Source: Vibrio sp. SCSIO 43136 (GTDB lineage Bacteria; Pseudomonadota; Gammaproteobacteria; Enterobacterales; Vibrionaceae). From it: 64,000 nt of DNA. The position numbers were made by a program, and so were the translations under genes. Where the stretch lies: positions 1,054,001-1,118,000 of the forward strand of contig NZ_CP071849.1 in the NCBI RefSeq assembly GCF_023716565.1, written 5' to 3'. Position 1 is the first letter of the stretch. Each line of letters starts with the position of its first letter. Below, in pieces: positions 18,701-26,153 of this stretch. The notes beneath the pieces were generated by a model. It had not been told where the DNA came from and did no database searches. It saw only the letters and a list, made by a program, of their open reading frames with translations.

Positions 18701-21635
18701 CAAGTAGTGCCTTGAGTCGCTCACTAAATACTTCACTGGCTGCCCAGTCACTATCATAATAGTTCCAACTCAATTGCCAGAAATTTGGTGCGAGCAATAA
18801 GCCTTGCTCTAAAATCTGCCACCCCTCTTCTAAACGGCGATGATCAATGTAATAACGAGCGACAGCATTGATTAGCCATAGATCTTGCAAGCTAGGAGTA
18901 ATGCTCTTGTAGGCTTGTGCCGCTTGGGCAAGTTTTCCATGCGTTGCCAAAAACTCAGCTTCAAAACTATCTCCCATAGCGGTGGCCAATTGACTGTCCA
19001 CTTGTTCAATCTTTTCAGGTAACAATCGATGGTTTTCGTGAACTTCCAACCACACATACCTTGCAAACGGATGCGGTTTGCCCGAAAGCAAATTGCTCTC
19101 AATGCTATTGATAAGCTTTTGAGGTTCACCAAAATTATTCAGCCATGACCAGTATCTGATAAGCGGATCATCATACAGTTCATTAGATACCCATTGCGCT
19201 TGCGGAAGCTTAAAGTGCTGATCAAGCACGGCCATTATCTGCGTATGTCCTTGGTCTGCCGCTAGGTCAAAAGCGTCTCGTCGCTGCTCATTCTTAAAGT
19301 GAGGATCGACGCCTTGCTTTAATAGCGCAGTGACTAATTCAAGGTTATTGGCTGTGACTGCTTTTTGCAGTAAAACAGGTCTGTCTTCTGCAGCAAGTTT
19401 TGGCAAGTACTCTAAAGCCATCGATGCCGACGAGGACGTGGCTATCTCTGCCACAACTGCGGCACTTAGCTTTAAACCTTTATCAATTAACATCTGAAAA
19501 GATGCTGTGTCCTCTTTTTCGAGCAAGTGTGAAAGCAAACTTTTTTCTTGGTAATCTTTTGCAAAGACCAATCGCTCTAATGCAACCGGACTAGCTTCCA
19601 CCCACTGTTCAAACGCTACATCGCTAGGCGTTTGATAGATATGGGTGACAAAAGGGAGACCAAAACTGTCTAGAGTTTCGTTGTAAGCCCCCTGACTCCA
19701 AAGCTGATAAGCAAAGGCATATTGCTGTTTTTCAACCGCACGCCAAAGCAAAGCGTTCCAGCTCGACTGATACTTGAGATTTTGAGCCTCAACGAGTGCA
19801 GATACCGCTTGGCTCTCTTTTTCTATCGCCACTCTGATCAGAGAAGCACTTTCCTTCTCAGATAATTGGTTGAAATCAACCTCCGTTGCCCAACTTTGCC
19901 AGGTCGTCTCTGATACATAACCTAACCCCATGACTATTGGGCTGATTTGGTCAGGGTCCGAAGACACTAGCTGAGCCCCTATTTCAACCAACTGGTTAGC
20001 TAGCTGGTCATAAACAGCTTGTTGTGATTCGGTCGGTTTTTCTTCTAATAGTGTTACCAACCATTCATCGGCGTTTTCTGGCTGATAACTTTTGAGCAGC
20101 TCAATGATTACGGGATAGTTAGCACTGTAGAGTAGGTTCTCAACCAAAGATTCGATTTCATCAACGCTAAGCTTTTGTCCTAGATCTTTTGTCAGTGCAT
20201 CTACACTGGCTTGATAAATCGTTAGCTCCTTTTCAGTGTAGCCTTCTGCTTCGACAAATAGCAGACGAGACAATAGATCATTGTGCTGTGATGCGTTTAG
20301 CACTGAAAAATCCACATGCCCAAGCACATCGATAAACAGGCGGTCATCTTCAATATCTGAGAAATAAGGCAGTAATAACGACAGCGCTTGCTGTTTATCA
20401 GGTTGGGCAAGTGCGCTACTCACCCACTCGCCAAGCTTTTCTTCTTCGTAATAAAAGATATCTAGATCTAGGCTATTTACCTGCTCTGCGTCTAGAAGCG
20501 GCAGTGCTTGATAGAATATTTTCGGCTGATCGTATTCAATCGCTGCGGTTGCTAATGGGAGGAAGTTTTCCTTACGCTGCGCTTTTATCACCATATGGGC
20601 AAAACTATCGGTGAGTTCTGGATCTTCAAAAGCTAACATCAGACTTGATGCAAGTTGTTGTGACTCCGCCTCAATACTGGCGTTGTTTTCGATAAGTTTG
20701 CCCATGATTTTTTCTGAACCGTAAGCGGTTGCTATTTGCAGCAATGTGGTTTCAAAAGCATCATGAATTTCAACAAACAAAGTGGAAAATTGTTGTTCAA
20801 ATAAATCGGGGCGATTCAACCTTGCGCTGTAACGAAGGATCTGAAAACGTAAATACTCTGGGTTCTCAGTGGTGTTTGGGTTTTGAAGTTCCTCAAGTAG
20901 AAGCTCTAGAATTGCATTGGCAACTTTCGGCTCGCTCATGAGTGCCCAATCTATTTGAGAAAGCCCTTCAACCACCTCAAAAGGAGAATATCCCTGAACC
21001 ATGAGTTTTAAAGCCAGATCATCGTTTTGATAATCAAGCGCCCAATCTAACAATGAGTAGCCATCTTGCGAGCGTGTCTTTGCAGATAGACCAGCTAAGT
21101 GCAGTAATTCACCGACATCCAGATCAACCTCGTCATATTCTAAGGCGAAGATACTATCGATTACGTTCCAGCCATTATTGGCCGCCTGATTGACGTCCAT
21201 TTCCTCTGAGATCAACCACTCTACGATATCTGCCCGACCTGACAGTACACCATAGTGAAAAGGAGTAGCCCCCGTCGAAGCACTTGGTTCAAGCGGAGCT
21301 CCCATTTTTTGCAGTACTCTCGCTGCGAGCAAATCGCCCTTTTCGAGCGCCGCTAGCATCACTGTTCGGCCGTAGTCATCTTCTTGAACGAGACGAGCCC
21401 CATGGTAATGAAGCATTTCAAGCGCATCAGTGTTGTTGGAGTATAGGGCGATAAATATTGGGTAGGTTTCGCTTTGAGAATCGTAGGCATTGACATCTGC
21501 GCCAGCCAATACGGCCTTCTCTGCGCTTTCAACATCCCCATAATAAAGATCATCAAGCCATTGTGCCTGCACCGATGTCAATGACAACAGCACAAACACT
21601 AGCCCACTGAGTAAAGATCTGAGCCAATCAAACAT
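12708..21635 (-). CDS. Giant exported ankyrin/TPR/YD-like/beta-propeller protein with C-terminal CHAT (caspase-like) protease
   Basis: An uninterrupted 2975-residue frame. Domains in order: Sec signal peptide (1-24, ending SVQA before QW); ankyrin repeats (about 25-250, loosely to about 810; e.g. AVLAGADVNAYD, ALLKQGVDPHFKNE); TPR-type helical repeats (about 880-1540; e.g. LAQAAQAYKSITPSLQDLWL); YD/RHS-like strands (about 1570-1680; LEIGYDLRGNLASI, NLSYDL-like units); two-component-regulator-type propeller repeats (about 1870-2490; LDNGDVWVGTEDGL, GAVYLATQGGLFV, GRVFVATDLGVTLY); a charged coiled coil (about 2530-2605); and a CHAT cysteine protease domain (about 2610-2975). The catalytic dyad is visible: H2844 in HFATHG and C2886 in VLSACESGIG. 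CHAT proteases are caspase/separase relatives; TPR-CHAT proteins are proteolytic effectors in other bacteria. Export to the periplasm is unusual. An AAGG lies 11 bases before the ATG. It heads a leftward cluster with a racemase-like and an ankyrin/PPC gene. Confidence 0.92.
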   Translation of the reverse strand: MFDWLRSLLSGLVFVLLSLTSVQAQWLDDLYYGDVESAEKAVLAGADVNAYDSQSETYPIFIALYSNNTDALEMLHYHGARLVQEDDYGRTVMLAALEKGDLLAARVLQKMGAPLEPSASTGATPFHYGVLSGRADIVEWLISEEMDVNQAANNGWNVIDSIFALEYDEVDLDVGELLHLAGLSAKTRSQDGYSLLDWALDYQNDDLALKLMVQGYSPFEVVEGLSQIDWALMSEPKVANAILELLLEELQNPNTTENPEYLRFQILRYSARLNRPDLFEQQFSTLFVEIHDAFETTLLQIATAYGSEKIMGKLIENNASIEAESQQLASSLMLAFEDPELTDSFAHMVIKAQRKENFLPLATAAIEYDQPKIFYQALPLLDAEQVNSLDLDIFYYEEEKLGEWVSSALAQPDKQQALSLLLPYFSDIEDDRLFIDVLGHVDFSVLNASQHNDLLSRLLFVEAEGYTEKELTIYQASVDALTKDLGQKLSVDEIESLVENLLYSANYPVIIELLKSYQPENADEWLVTLLEEKPTESQQAVYDQLANQLVEIGAQLVSSDPDQISPIVMGLGYVSETTWQSWATEVDFNQLSEKESASLIRVAIEKESQAVSALVEAQNLKYQSSWNALLWRAVEKQQYAFAYQLWSQGAYNETLDSFGLPFVTHIYQTPSDVAFEQWVEASPVALERLVFAKDYQEKSLLSHLLEKEDTASFQMLIDKGLKLSAAVVAEIATSSSASMALEYLPKLAAEDRPVLLQKAVTANNLELVTALLKQGVDPHFKNEQRRDAFDLAADQGHTQIMAVLDQHFKLPQAQWVSNELYDDPLIRYWSWLNNFGEPQKLINSIESNLLSGKPHPFARYVWLEVHENHRLLPEKIEQVDSQLATAMGDSFEAEFLATHGKLAQAAQAYKSITPSLQDLWLINAVARYYIDHRRLEEGWQILEQGLLLAPNFWQLSWNYYDSDWAASEVFSERLKALLANEQLQNTLVAEMGAQVLADKAVNEVNLRVLKHKWLDETYDSRLATSLGYFYAGRSFHQQALEHFQLGVSSFPFYSNIGQVHKRLAVLGRDEQLEGSTALRARWYNNDFDAWDLRAKRYAATAYRQSGDKGRAYDIYEALDAPDSVLLALNKAILFKADDHHTKVVRTLDPFLTSGELGDYEWRIYIQSLSSIGETSLAIKALQIALEEQEHPTVWTYLEGIKLYKKADMPQQASKLLETAMGLFPNHVSLAQEYANELIRNHQADKAVEHLEQLAKLYPTNNTLLKSLYNAVKAQQNASAAQRYLFELGKQQLWNNTLWELVAEKASDKSNVWLAQLEIEPSNFNANLNMLEIAAFDDDYRAAWDWLDKAALGVKSPSEKNDWVWNKTWLLTRQAQRYKLPSEELQKHLEDWHSYRDGFGYLSTYYRSAADIYYAMDDFANAAKQIQNYSDINPDNTNVLQILVQNYRDHLPNTAAYRYGYEMIRRDPYNGDKVNALASDALYWGTGTAAIALKLLNDARSRGVVVSKKLEQKALSDLGDHLAGFLSYRYDSAISSSLRYVGWFDSMRKEALAGEGNIVRQRDNNGLAEVEIVLPNGEVYIQRDDPIIGKPVYMSRGASFLEIGYDLRGNLASINNANGDSVELNYDLNNSITSMKTPTTEMLFRYNALNKPVEITLVGMGTLRVEYDEEGEITRTFSEEGHKMALRITQSFQSLLSLAKSTQTARQEFKLPKLDYRDDKIEVLESRHQDALYADGPERHQAILDTGVELASHLATNLGNYSSDLIAMSFDMYQSYHADPQWRAQVAQFVKFWMETQNKTRPLGLVEEELSTAQSMRLWLSQNQQDESVQSVIEQTSHLAFREIQEQSWRHNSIVSNTGYWYRNALPKIEGLKLDGSKISSVLALDNGDVWVGTEDGLMLKRNNFWSWFNYDGVSRKLVRSGDKPDTALRMNVRNIVQADSGAVYLATQGGLFVVDTQDNVVRWNGLEDDLASENVAYVESYQDHVWLAVGQQLLEIDETNRTTAVKADLTYGVDQFKRLDDQHWVILSGENLHLVNAKGESSQIASGVQYFMWHAYEGTLWWWDGKILQSRYFDYGVFDDAQVIADASTMPMSQRMVGFTELYLPELGYVPAVLSDTGLGIWHKQRFHLIELPYEEMRGGLSVGPLAAASSSRGDWTILTQEGVYDFAPSRSSRFEGLGKTSDLLYIKEFGATFAATGGDIMAFFEDESEVEPIRFSGVNARILRRNSNGDLITHDGRTVVKIAVGTSDTVELFKATSDHENRPIEDIFVDTDDSIWVVAGADLFHWKQGELEHFNYYIDPKRFPSRSNMLAKVFRDLQGDLYVVASNEGHLDHQGVYLTGGLLRLGELGFERVKRSEKPNWFALGYTPISEDKAIVSTGGSFLLDNNGKWRSYRTMGDKSYQEMSDRSQMLFLGREGVKLGEDDAWLFPSAAGVVMYQSSGWLYPDRLNQLLIKDQSFGQYGARVVHSVSVDGRGRVFVATDLGVTLYNAGGLASLLSDHNMGTQAFLATNTEIQNEISTLFLDNIPKNSEQGKLIAKYRSVEDDLERLEAELESQSARENTGFTEPSADDKPSKTSKQLQKELKRKERTRQRLLANLERDHTALYQMLRVDPREISALNDKLTSDQVLVQFIPTPDKLLTQVVSKEGANVFEVSVNQTELSSHIANVSYGLRKQALKLHVDIEGAPFEQVRGFIKSGPSGSKEEMMQSLTWLYDKLLRPIEGHLDGKKEVYITPAGTLNYVPFAALIRNSEPSLEYAIERYPLGILPSLYHFNLIAGGEESLNEMALFVSDPDGSLPGARQEVEAIENIYSDDSVVLEGEEASIEELENHALDSQVIHFATHGILDSEDPADSFLLMADNQRLGVIDISMMDLQETDLVVLSACESGIGVKGLEYASMARAFAHAKVPTVVASYWQVNDAATSELMRIFYNELKRPNQNTFTALANAQRAMIAKQGDLSDPAAWSSFAVFGKP

Positions 21636-21883
21636 ACTTTAACTAACCTTACTGACTATCATTTTTGTTTTCCCTAGAAAACAATTGTAACAACAAGGTT
21701 GCAATATGGTTAACTCAATTACTAACAACAAGTAGTGAATTATCAGTTGTTAATGAAGAATGAGAGATCGATCTAAACTGACAGCGCTTAATGGAATAAA
21801 AAGTGGAAGTATCAAGGAAATTCATTTGAGGCCACAACGGAGCTGCGACCGAGGTAACTAAGGAGGACGGGTAATATAAGCTG

Positions 21884-22846
21884 CTACTGTATGTCTAGTG
21901 ACTTGAGCCTAAGCGTTGACTCTATTTCGGTTAATGCCGAGACTCTGTCTCTCCCATTTTTCTTGGAAAGATATAACATCTCATCAGCCAAATTAAAAAA
22001 CGCATCTGGCTTCTCCTCTCGCTTGGGTATGATCGAAGCGACACCGATGCTTACACTCAACCCACTTTCACACTCAGTCTCTTTAGTTCTAGGTAAAGTT
22101 TCTAAGTGCACATTTTCTAATATATCTTCTGCGATAATAGAGGCTTCAAGTGAGCCGGTTGAACCTAAAATAACCGCAAATTCATCCCCACCGATCCGAG
22201 CACACAAATCCCAAGGACGACGAGCGTTACTTTCAATCACTTTCGCCAATCCAGACAAGCACTTATCTCCTATTTGATGACCGTGAGTGTCATTGATTTG
22301 CTTAAAATTATCCAAATCAATCAAGAGCAATGACACTGGCTCCTTACGCCTCACGTGTTCTCTCCAAGTTTGAGCATAAAATTCATCAAATTTACGACGA
22401 TTGGCCACCTTGGTTAATCCATCTTGTGTTGCAAGCCAAGATATCTTTTCTTCAGCTAAGCGACGCTTGGTAATATCTAAGTGCATCACCACAAAATATC
22501 TCTCCCCGTCGATATCACACGCAGTAGCTCTCATTAAAAACCATCGATGTTCCGAAGCACTATGGCAAGGATACTCATAACCAAACTCAGAAGTACCACC
22601 ATCAAGAAGATCTTTTAGTCCTTCTGCTACCAACCTCGCATCATCATCACCATTTTCTGCCGCTTTAATACAAGCTTCTAAATAGTTGTCACCGATCCAA
22701 CCGCTGGTATTACACGCATTGTTTTCCTGTGCAAAACGCTTCCAACTGTCGTTGACAAAGACGATTTCCCCTCTGCTATCTACCACGGTAAGTTGCTCGG
22801 AAATGGCGTTCAGTACCGAGCAATAGAAGTGATTTGCCAACATCAT
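21884..22846 (-). CDS. PAS-GGDEF diguanylate cyclase
   Basis: A soluble 320-residue protein that should make cyclic di-GMP from two GTP. The N-terminal PAS domain (about 8-130; LTVVDSRGEIVFVNDSWKRF, then EHRWFLMRATACDIDG and DITKRR) is the sensor. The GGDEF domain (about 145-305) has an intact active site RIGGDEFAV plus DNFKQINDTHGHQIGD. An inhibitory I-site RPWD lies five residues before GGDEF, so product feedback inhibition is expected. No EAL domain and no membrane segment are present. The start is a tandem ATG-ATG preceded by AAGG. It lies upstream of the CHAT gene on the same strand, but 248 bases separate them, so separate transcription is likely. Confidence 0.93.
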   Translation of the reverse strand: MMLANHFYCSVLNAISEQLTVVDSRGEIVFVNDSWKRFAQENNACNTSGWIGDNYLEACIKAAENGDDDARLVAEGLKDLLDGGTSEFGYEYPCHSASEHRWFLMRATACDIDGERYFVVMHLDITKRRLAEEKISWLATQDGLTKVANRRKFDEFYAQTWREHVRRKEPVSLLLIDLDNFKQINDTHGHQIGDKCLSGLAKVIESNARRPWDLCARIGGDEFAVILGSTGSLEASIIAEDILENVHLETLPRTKETECESGLSVSIGVASIIPKREEKPDAFFNLADEMLYLSKKNGRDRVSALTEIESTLRLKSLDIQ

Positions 22847-23118
22847 AGCCTAGCCTTCAATGAATCTTTATTATCTCAATAAGACTAGCCTATCTTAAGC
22901 ACTAACACAGAATGAATATGCCACCAACGACATAACTCCAACTCGACCGAATAGTAAGTCACTGACTAATCAATAGTTGTTTACAGCGCTTATTCCAGAA
23001 TTGCTATGCGCATAACATTTTGTTCTATCTAAAAGTGACATAGATAGGTTTAAAGTTCGAATAACTGAACAGACTTATACCAATGTCACAGTCACAAACA
23101 GAAAAAGAAGGACAACAC

Positions 23119-23979
23119 ATGGCGAACGAATACGTACCACCAAAAGTATGGACACATGACGCAGATAACGGCGGTGAATGGGCTAGCATTAACCGACCAG
23201 ACTCAGGGGCTCGTCACGAGCAAGAGCTCGCTGTGGGCTCACACCCATTTCAGCTATACTCACTAGGCACACCTAACGGACAGAAAGTGACTATCATGCT
23301 CGAAGAGCTGCTGGCTCTAGGCGTGACAGAGGCTGAATACGATGCTCATTTAATCAAAATTGGCGATGGTGATCAGTTTTCCTCTGGCTTTGTTGCTGTC
23401 AACCCGAACTCAAAAATTCCAGCACTGGTTGACCGTTCAGGAGACGAACCAGTTCGAGTATTCGAGTCGGGCAACATCCTGCTTTATTTGGCAGAGAAAT
23501 TCGGGCATCTCTTACCTGCTGATCCAGCGAAAAAGACCGAGACTCTCAACTGGTTGTTTTGGCTACAAGGGTCAGCGCCGTATCTAGGTGGCGGCTTTGG
23601 ACACTTCTATGCATATGCGCCAGAAAAGTTCGAGTATCCTATCAATCGATTCACTATGGAAGCTAAGCGCCAACTCGATGTGCTTGATAAGCGACTGGCT
23701 GACAACCGCTTCTTAGGCGGTGATGAATACTCTATTGCAGATATCGCTACCTGGCCTTGGTATGGCAATGTGGTTCTAGGCCGTGCGTATAACGCTGCAG
23801 AATTCTTAGATGTAGAGAGCTACAGCAACGTTATGCGCTGGGCTAAAGAGATTGATAAACGCGGTGCTGTGCAACGAGGTCGTATTGTGAATAAGCCATG
23901 GGGAGAAGAGTGGGAACAGTTGGCAGAAAGACACAGTGCTTCAGATATCGATGAAGTACTAGCCAAACGCCCTAGCTAA
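23119..23979 (+). CDS. yghU: Glutathione-dependent disulfide-bond oxidoreductase (nu-class GST, YghU)
   Basis: A 286-residue glutathione S-transferase-like protein closely resembling E. coli YghU, which reduces disulfides with two bound glutathiones. Landmarks: QLYSLGTPNGQKVTIMLEEL (thioredoxin-like N-domain), NPNSKIPALVDRSG, the Glu-Ser of VFESGNILLYLAEKFG that binds the glutathione glutamyl group, LNWLFWLQGSAPYLGGGFGH, and DEYSIADIATWPWYGN in the helical C-domain. The start at 23119 (MANEYVPPKVW) is chosen because AAGGA precedes it by 6 bases; the frame extends to 23083 without a ribosome binding site. Monocistronic, with a strong terminator. Confidence 0.95.
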   Translation: MANEYVPPKVWTHDADNGGEWASINRPDSGARHEQELAVGSHPFQLYSLGTPNGQKVTIMLEELLALGVTEAEYDAHLIKIGDGDQFSSGFVAVNPNSKIPALVDRSGDEPVRVFESGNILLYLAEKFGHLLPADPAKKTETLNWLFWLQGSAPYLGGGFGHFYAYAPEKFEYPINRFTMEAKRQLDVLDKRLADNRFLGGDEYSIADIATWPWYGNVVLGRAYNAAEFLDVESYSNVMRWAKEIDKRGAVQRGRIVNKPWGEEWEQLAERHSASDIDEVLAKRPS

Positions 23980-24000
23980 TCACCTAATTCATAGCAAGAA

Positions 24001-24027
24001 GCCGCTGACTATCTCAGCGGCTTTTTT
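24001..24027 (+). terminator. Rho-independent terminator of yghU
   Basis: A perfect 8-bp GCCGCTGA / TCAGCGGC stem with a CTATC loop followed by six T residues. Confidence 0.93.
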
Positions 24028-24509
24028 ATATCAGCCATATGCAACCGATGGATAGTAGCCAAAAACAACGGTTTGGCTGCAATCGATTACTTAAAGTGCA
24101 TAAATAACAGTAAACCTTTCGTTACACTCCAAAATAAACTAAATTTACCTATAGATATTGCATTTCCTATTTATTCCTATTTTTGCGTAACACTTCAACG
24201 TACCCCATCCATAAATTCCAACTATAAACTAGCCTTTATGCACCTAAGGACGACAATAGTAGTACAAAATTCTGCATGTACTAGTTAACAAATACATAAT
24301 ATATAGGTTTTTTGTGATTACCATTCGTCCACTACACCTGCTTGCATAGTGCCTATTTACCTAGCTTCAATGCGTTTAATGTTCAAAAAATCAGCACTTG
24401 AACACATTTTCATGACAAATGTCAGAAAAAATCATATTTAGGGCTTTCATCTACAACCACTAACTGTTTTACTTGTCACTACTAAAGCGTCAACTATAAC
24501 TCTAATTAG
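24028..24509. other. Gene-free AT-rich region between yghU and the NSS transporter
   Basis: About 480 bases without a credible gene. One weak frame (24073-24288) begins with TTG and has no ribosome binding site. A small inverted repeat AGCCAAA / TTTGGCT lies at 24057-24078. The rest is AT-rich and resembles no RNA family that I can recognise. Confidence 0.5.
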
Positions 24510-24527
24510 TGTACACAGATGTATACA
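24510..24527 (+). promoter_or_regulatory. Candidate TyrR box upstream of the NSS transporter
   Basis: TGTACA-N6-TATACA differs at two positions from the TyrR consensus TGTAAA-N6-TTTACA, keeping the invariant G and C 14 bases apart. It ends 55 bases before the GTG start of a transporter whose family includes tyrosine importers. This is a by-eye match only. Confidence 0.4.
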
Positions 24528-24582
24528 ACCACATTTATTGACGCCTAGTGTCGACAAACACAACACAAAATATGGAGATACC

Positions 24583-26010
24583 GTGGCTACAACAAACGCG
24601 AAGCCTCGTGATACTTGGGGCTCAAAACTGGGATTTGTAATGGCCGCAGCTGGTTCAGCTGTTGGTCTAGGTAATATTTGGAAATTCCCTTACACGGCAG
24701 GTGAAAGTGGTGGCGGTGCATTCGTTGCTATTTACCTGATGTTCGTAATCTTTATCGGCTTCAGCGTTATGCTGACCGAATTTGCCGTTGGCCGTAAAAC
24801 TGGCCTTTCTGCTGTTGGTGCATTCAAATCTACTGACCGTCGCTGGACGTTCGTCGGTGTAATGGGTGTATTAAGTGGTCTACTCATCATGGGTTTCTAC
24901 CCAGTTGTTGGTGGCTGGGCACTTGCATATGTTGCGAAAGTGGGCGGTGGTCTACTAAGCACTCCTGATGCTATCGGCGACAGCTTTGGTGCTTTCATCT
25001 CTGATCCTGTTCAACCACTCATGTGGATGGGTATCTACCTTGTTCTTAACATCGTGGTAGTTATTAAAGGTATCTCAGGTGGTATCGAGAAAGCAGGCAA
25101 GATTTTAATGCCTACGCTATTTATCATCCTTATCATCGTATCTGTTAAAGGTCTGATGCTACCGGGTGCAATGGCAGGTCTTGAGTTCCTATTTAGCCCT
25201 GACTTCTCGAAAGTAGACAGCAGCGTAGTATTGGCAGCGCTTGGTCAAGCCTTCTTCTCTCTAAGCCTAGGTATGGGTTGTATGATCACCTACGGTTCTT
25301 ACTTGAAGAAAAAAGAGAACCTAGTGCAAACCACTGCAATGGTTACAGCGATGGATACTGGTGTAGCACTTCTTGCTGGTATCGCAATGTTCCCTGCAAT
25401 GTTCGCATTCAGCATGGAACCAGCAGCAGGCCCTGGTCTTGTATTCGTAGTTGTTCCTCAGCTATTTGCTGAAATGGGTGGCATGGTAGGTGTTGCGCTT
25501 GCACTACTATTCTTCGTTGGTCTGTCAGTAGCAGCATTGACATCATCAATCTCTCTACTTGAAGTAGTGGTTTCTTACCTGATTGATGAGAAAGGCATGA
25601 AGCGTTCGACTGCTGTACTTTCTGCAAGTGCTGTGATGGCAACACTATGTGTGTTCGCATCTCTATCACTAGGTGGCGTAGGTCCAACACTGTTTGATAC
25701 TGGCGCATTCGATATCTTCGACTTGCTAACAGATAAGATCTTCCTAGCGGTTGGCGGTATGTTCATCTGTATCTTTGCTGGCTGGCGTCTAAGCCGTGAA
25801 GACCTAGAGAAAGAAATCACTAACAATGGTGAAAACAAGTTCCCTCTATTCGGTCTTTGGTACAACCTAGTTAAGTACGTTATCCCAGTAGCTATCGCAA
25901 TCGTTGCAGTGGCTGGTGTGAAAGCAGGCTTTGACAGTGGTAAAGGTGAAATCATGGTGCTAGGTCTAGCAATCATCGGTGTCACTGCCCTACTATCGAA
26001 GAAACTGTAA
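24583..26010 (+). CDS. Sodium-dependent neurotransmitter:sodium symporter (NSS/SNF) family transporter
   Basis: An inner-membrane Na+-coupled amino-acid importer of 475 residues. The hallmark of transmembrane helix 1 is clear: GSKLGFVMAAAGSAVGLG then NIWKFPYTAGESGGGAF, the unwound segment that binds substrate and sodium. About eleven or twelve hydrophobic helices follow (e.g. LNIVVVIKGISGGIEKAGKI, the TM6-like FFSLSLGMGCMITYGSYL). The GTG at 24583 is chosen because GGAG lies 7 bases upstream; the frame extends to an unsupported TTG at 24538. Bacterial members carry tyrosine, tryptophan or leucine; the TyrR-like site upstream favours an aromatic substrate, which is inference. Codon use is strongly biased, suggesting good expression. 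Monocistronic with its own terminator. Confidence 0.93.
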   Translation: MATTNAKPRDTWGSKLGFVMAAAGSAVGLGNIWKFPYTAGESGGGAFVAIYLMFVIFIGFSVMLTEFAVGRKTGLSAVGAFKSTDRRWTFVGVMGVLSGLLIMGFYPVVGGWALAYVAKVGGGLLSTPDAIGDSFGAFISDPVQPLMWMGIYLVLNIVVVIKGISGGIEKAGKILMPTLFIILIIVSVKGLMLPGAMAGLEFLFSPDFSKVDSSVVLAALGQAFFSLSLGMGCMITYGSYLKKKENLVQTTAMVTAMDTGVALLAGIAMFPAMFAFSMEPAAGPGLVFVVVPQLFAEMGGMVGVALALLFFVGLSVAALTSSISLLEVVVSYLIDEKGMKRSTAVLSASAVMATLCVFASLSLGGVGPTLFDTGAFDIFDLLTDKIFLAVGGMFICIFAGWRLSREDLEKEITNNGENKFPLFGLWYNLVKYVIPVAIAIVAVAGVKAGFDSGKGEIMVLGLAIIGVTALLSKKL

Positions 26011-26030
26011 TCACTAAACAGTTCAAGTGA

Positions 26031-26062
26031 ATGGGAAACTCGATGAGTTTCCCATTTTTTTT
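26031..26062 (+). terminator. Rho-independent terminator of the NSS transporter gene
   Basis: A perfect 11-bp stem ATGGGAAACTC / GAGTTTCCCAT with a GAT loop followed by T residues to 26062. Confidence 0.94.
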
Positions 26063-26153
26063 GTATTAAGCCTCCGCTTGGTTCTTTCCAAGCTATGAAT
26101 TTTCCTCAGATCCGTTACCATTCTCGTTAACACTCTACAACGCAGAACAAAAC

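Noticed and set aside
12708..21635. Idea that the giant gene is a fusion artefact or an RHS toxin
   Set aside because: The frame is uninterrupted with consistent codon use. The YD-like strands are a short segment, no RHS core or toxin tip follows, and the C-terminus is a clear CHAT domain.
24073..24288. 71-residue frame in the gap before the NSS transporter
   Set aside because: TTG start, no Shine-Dalgarno sequence, no domain and atypical composition.
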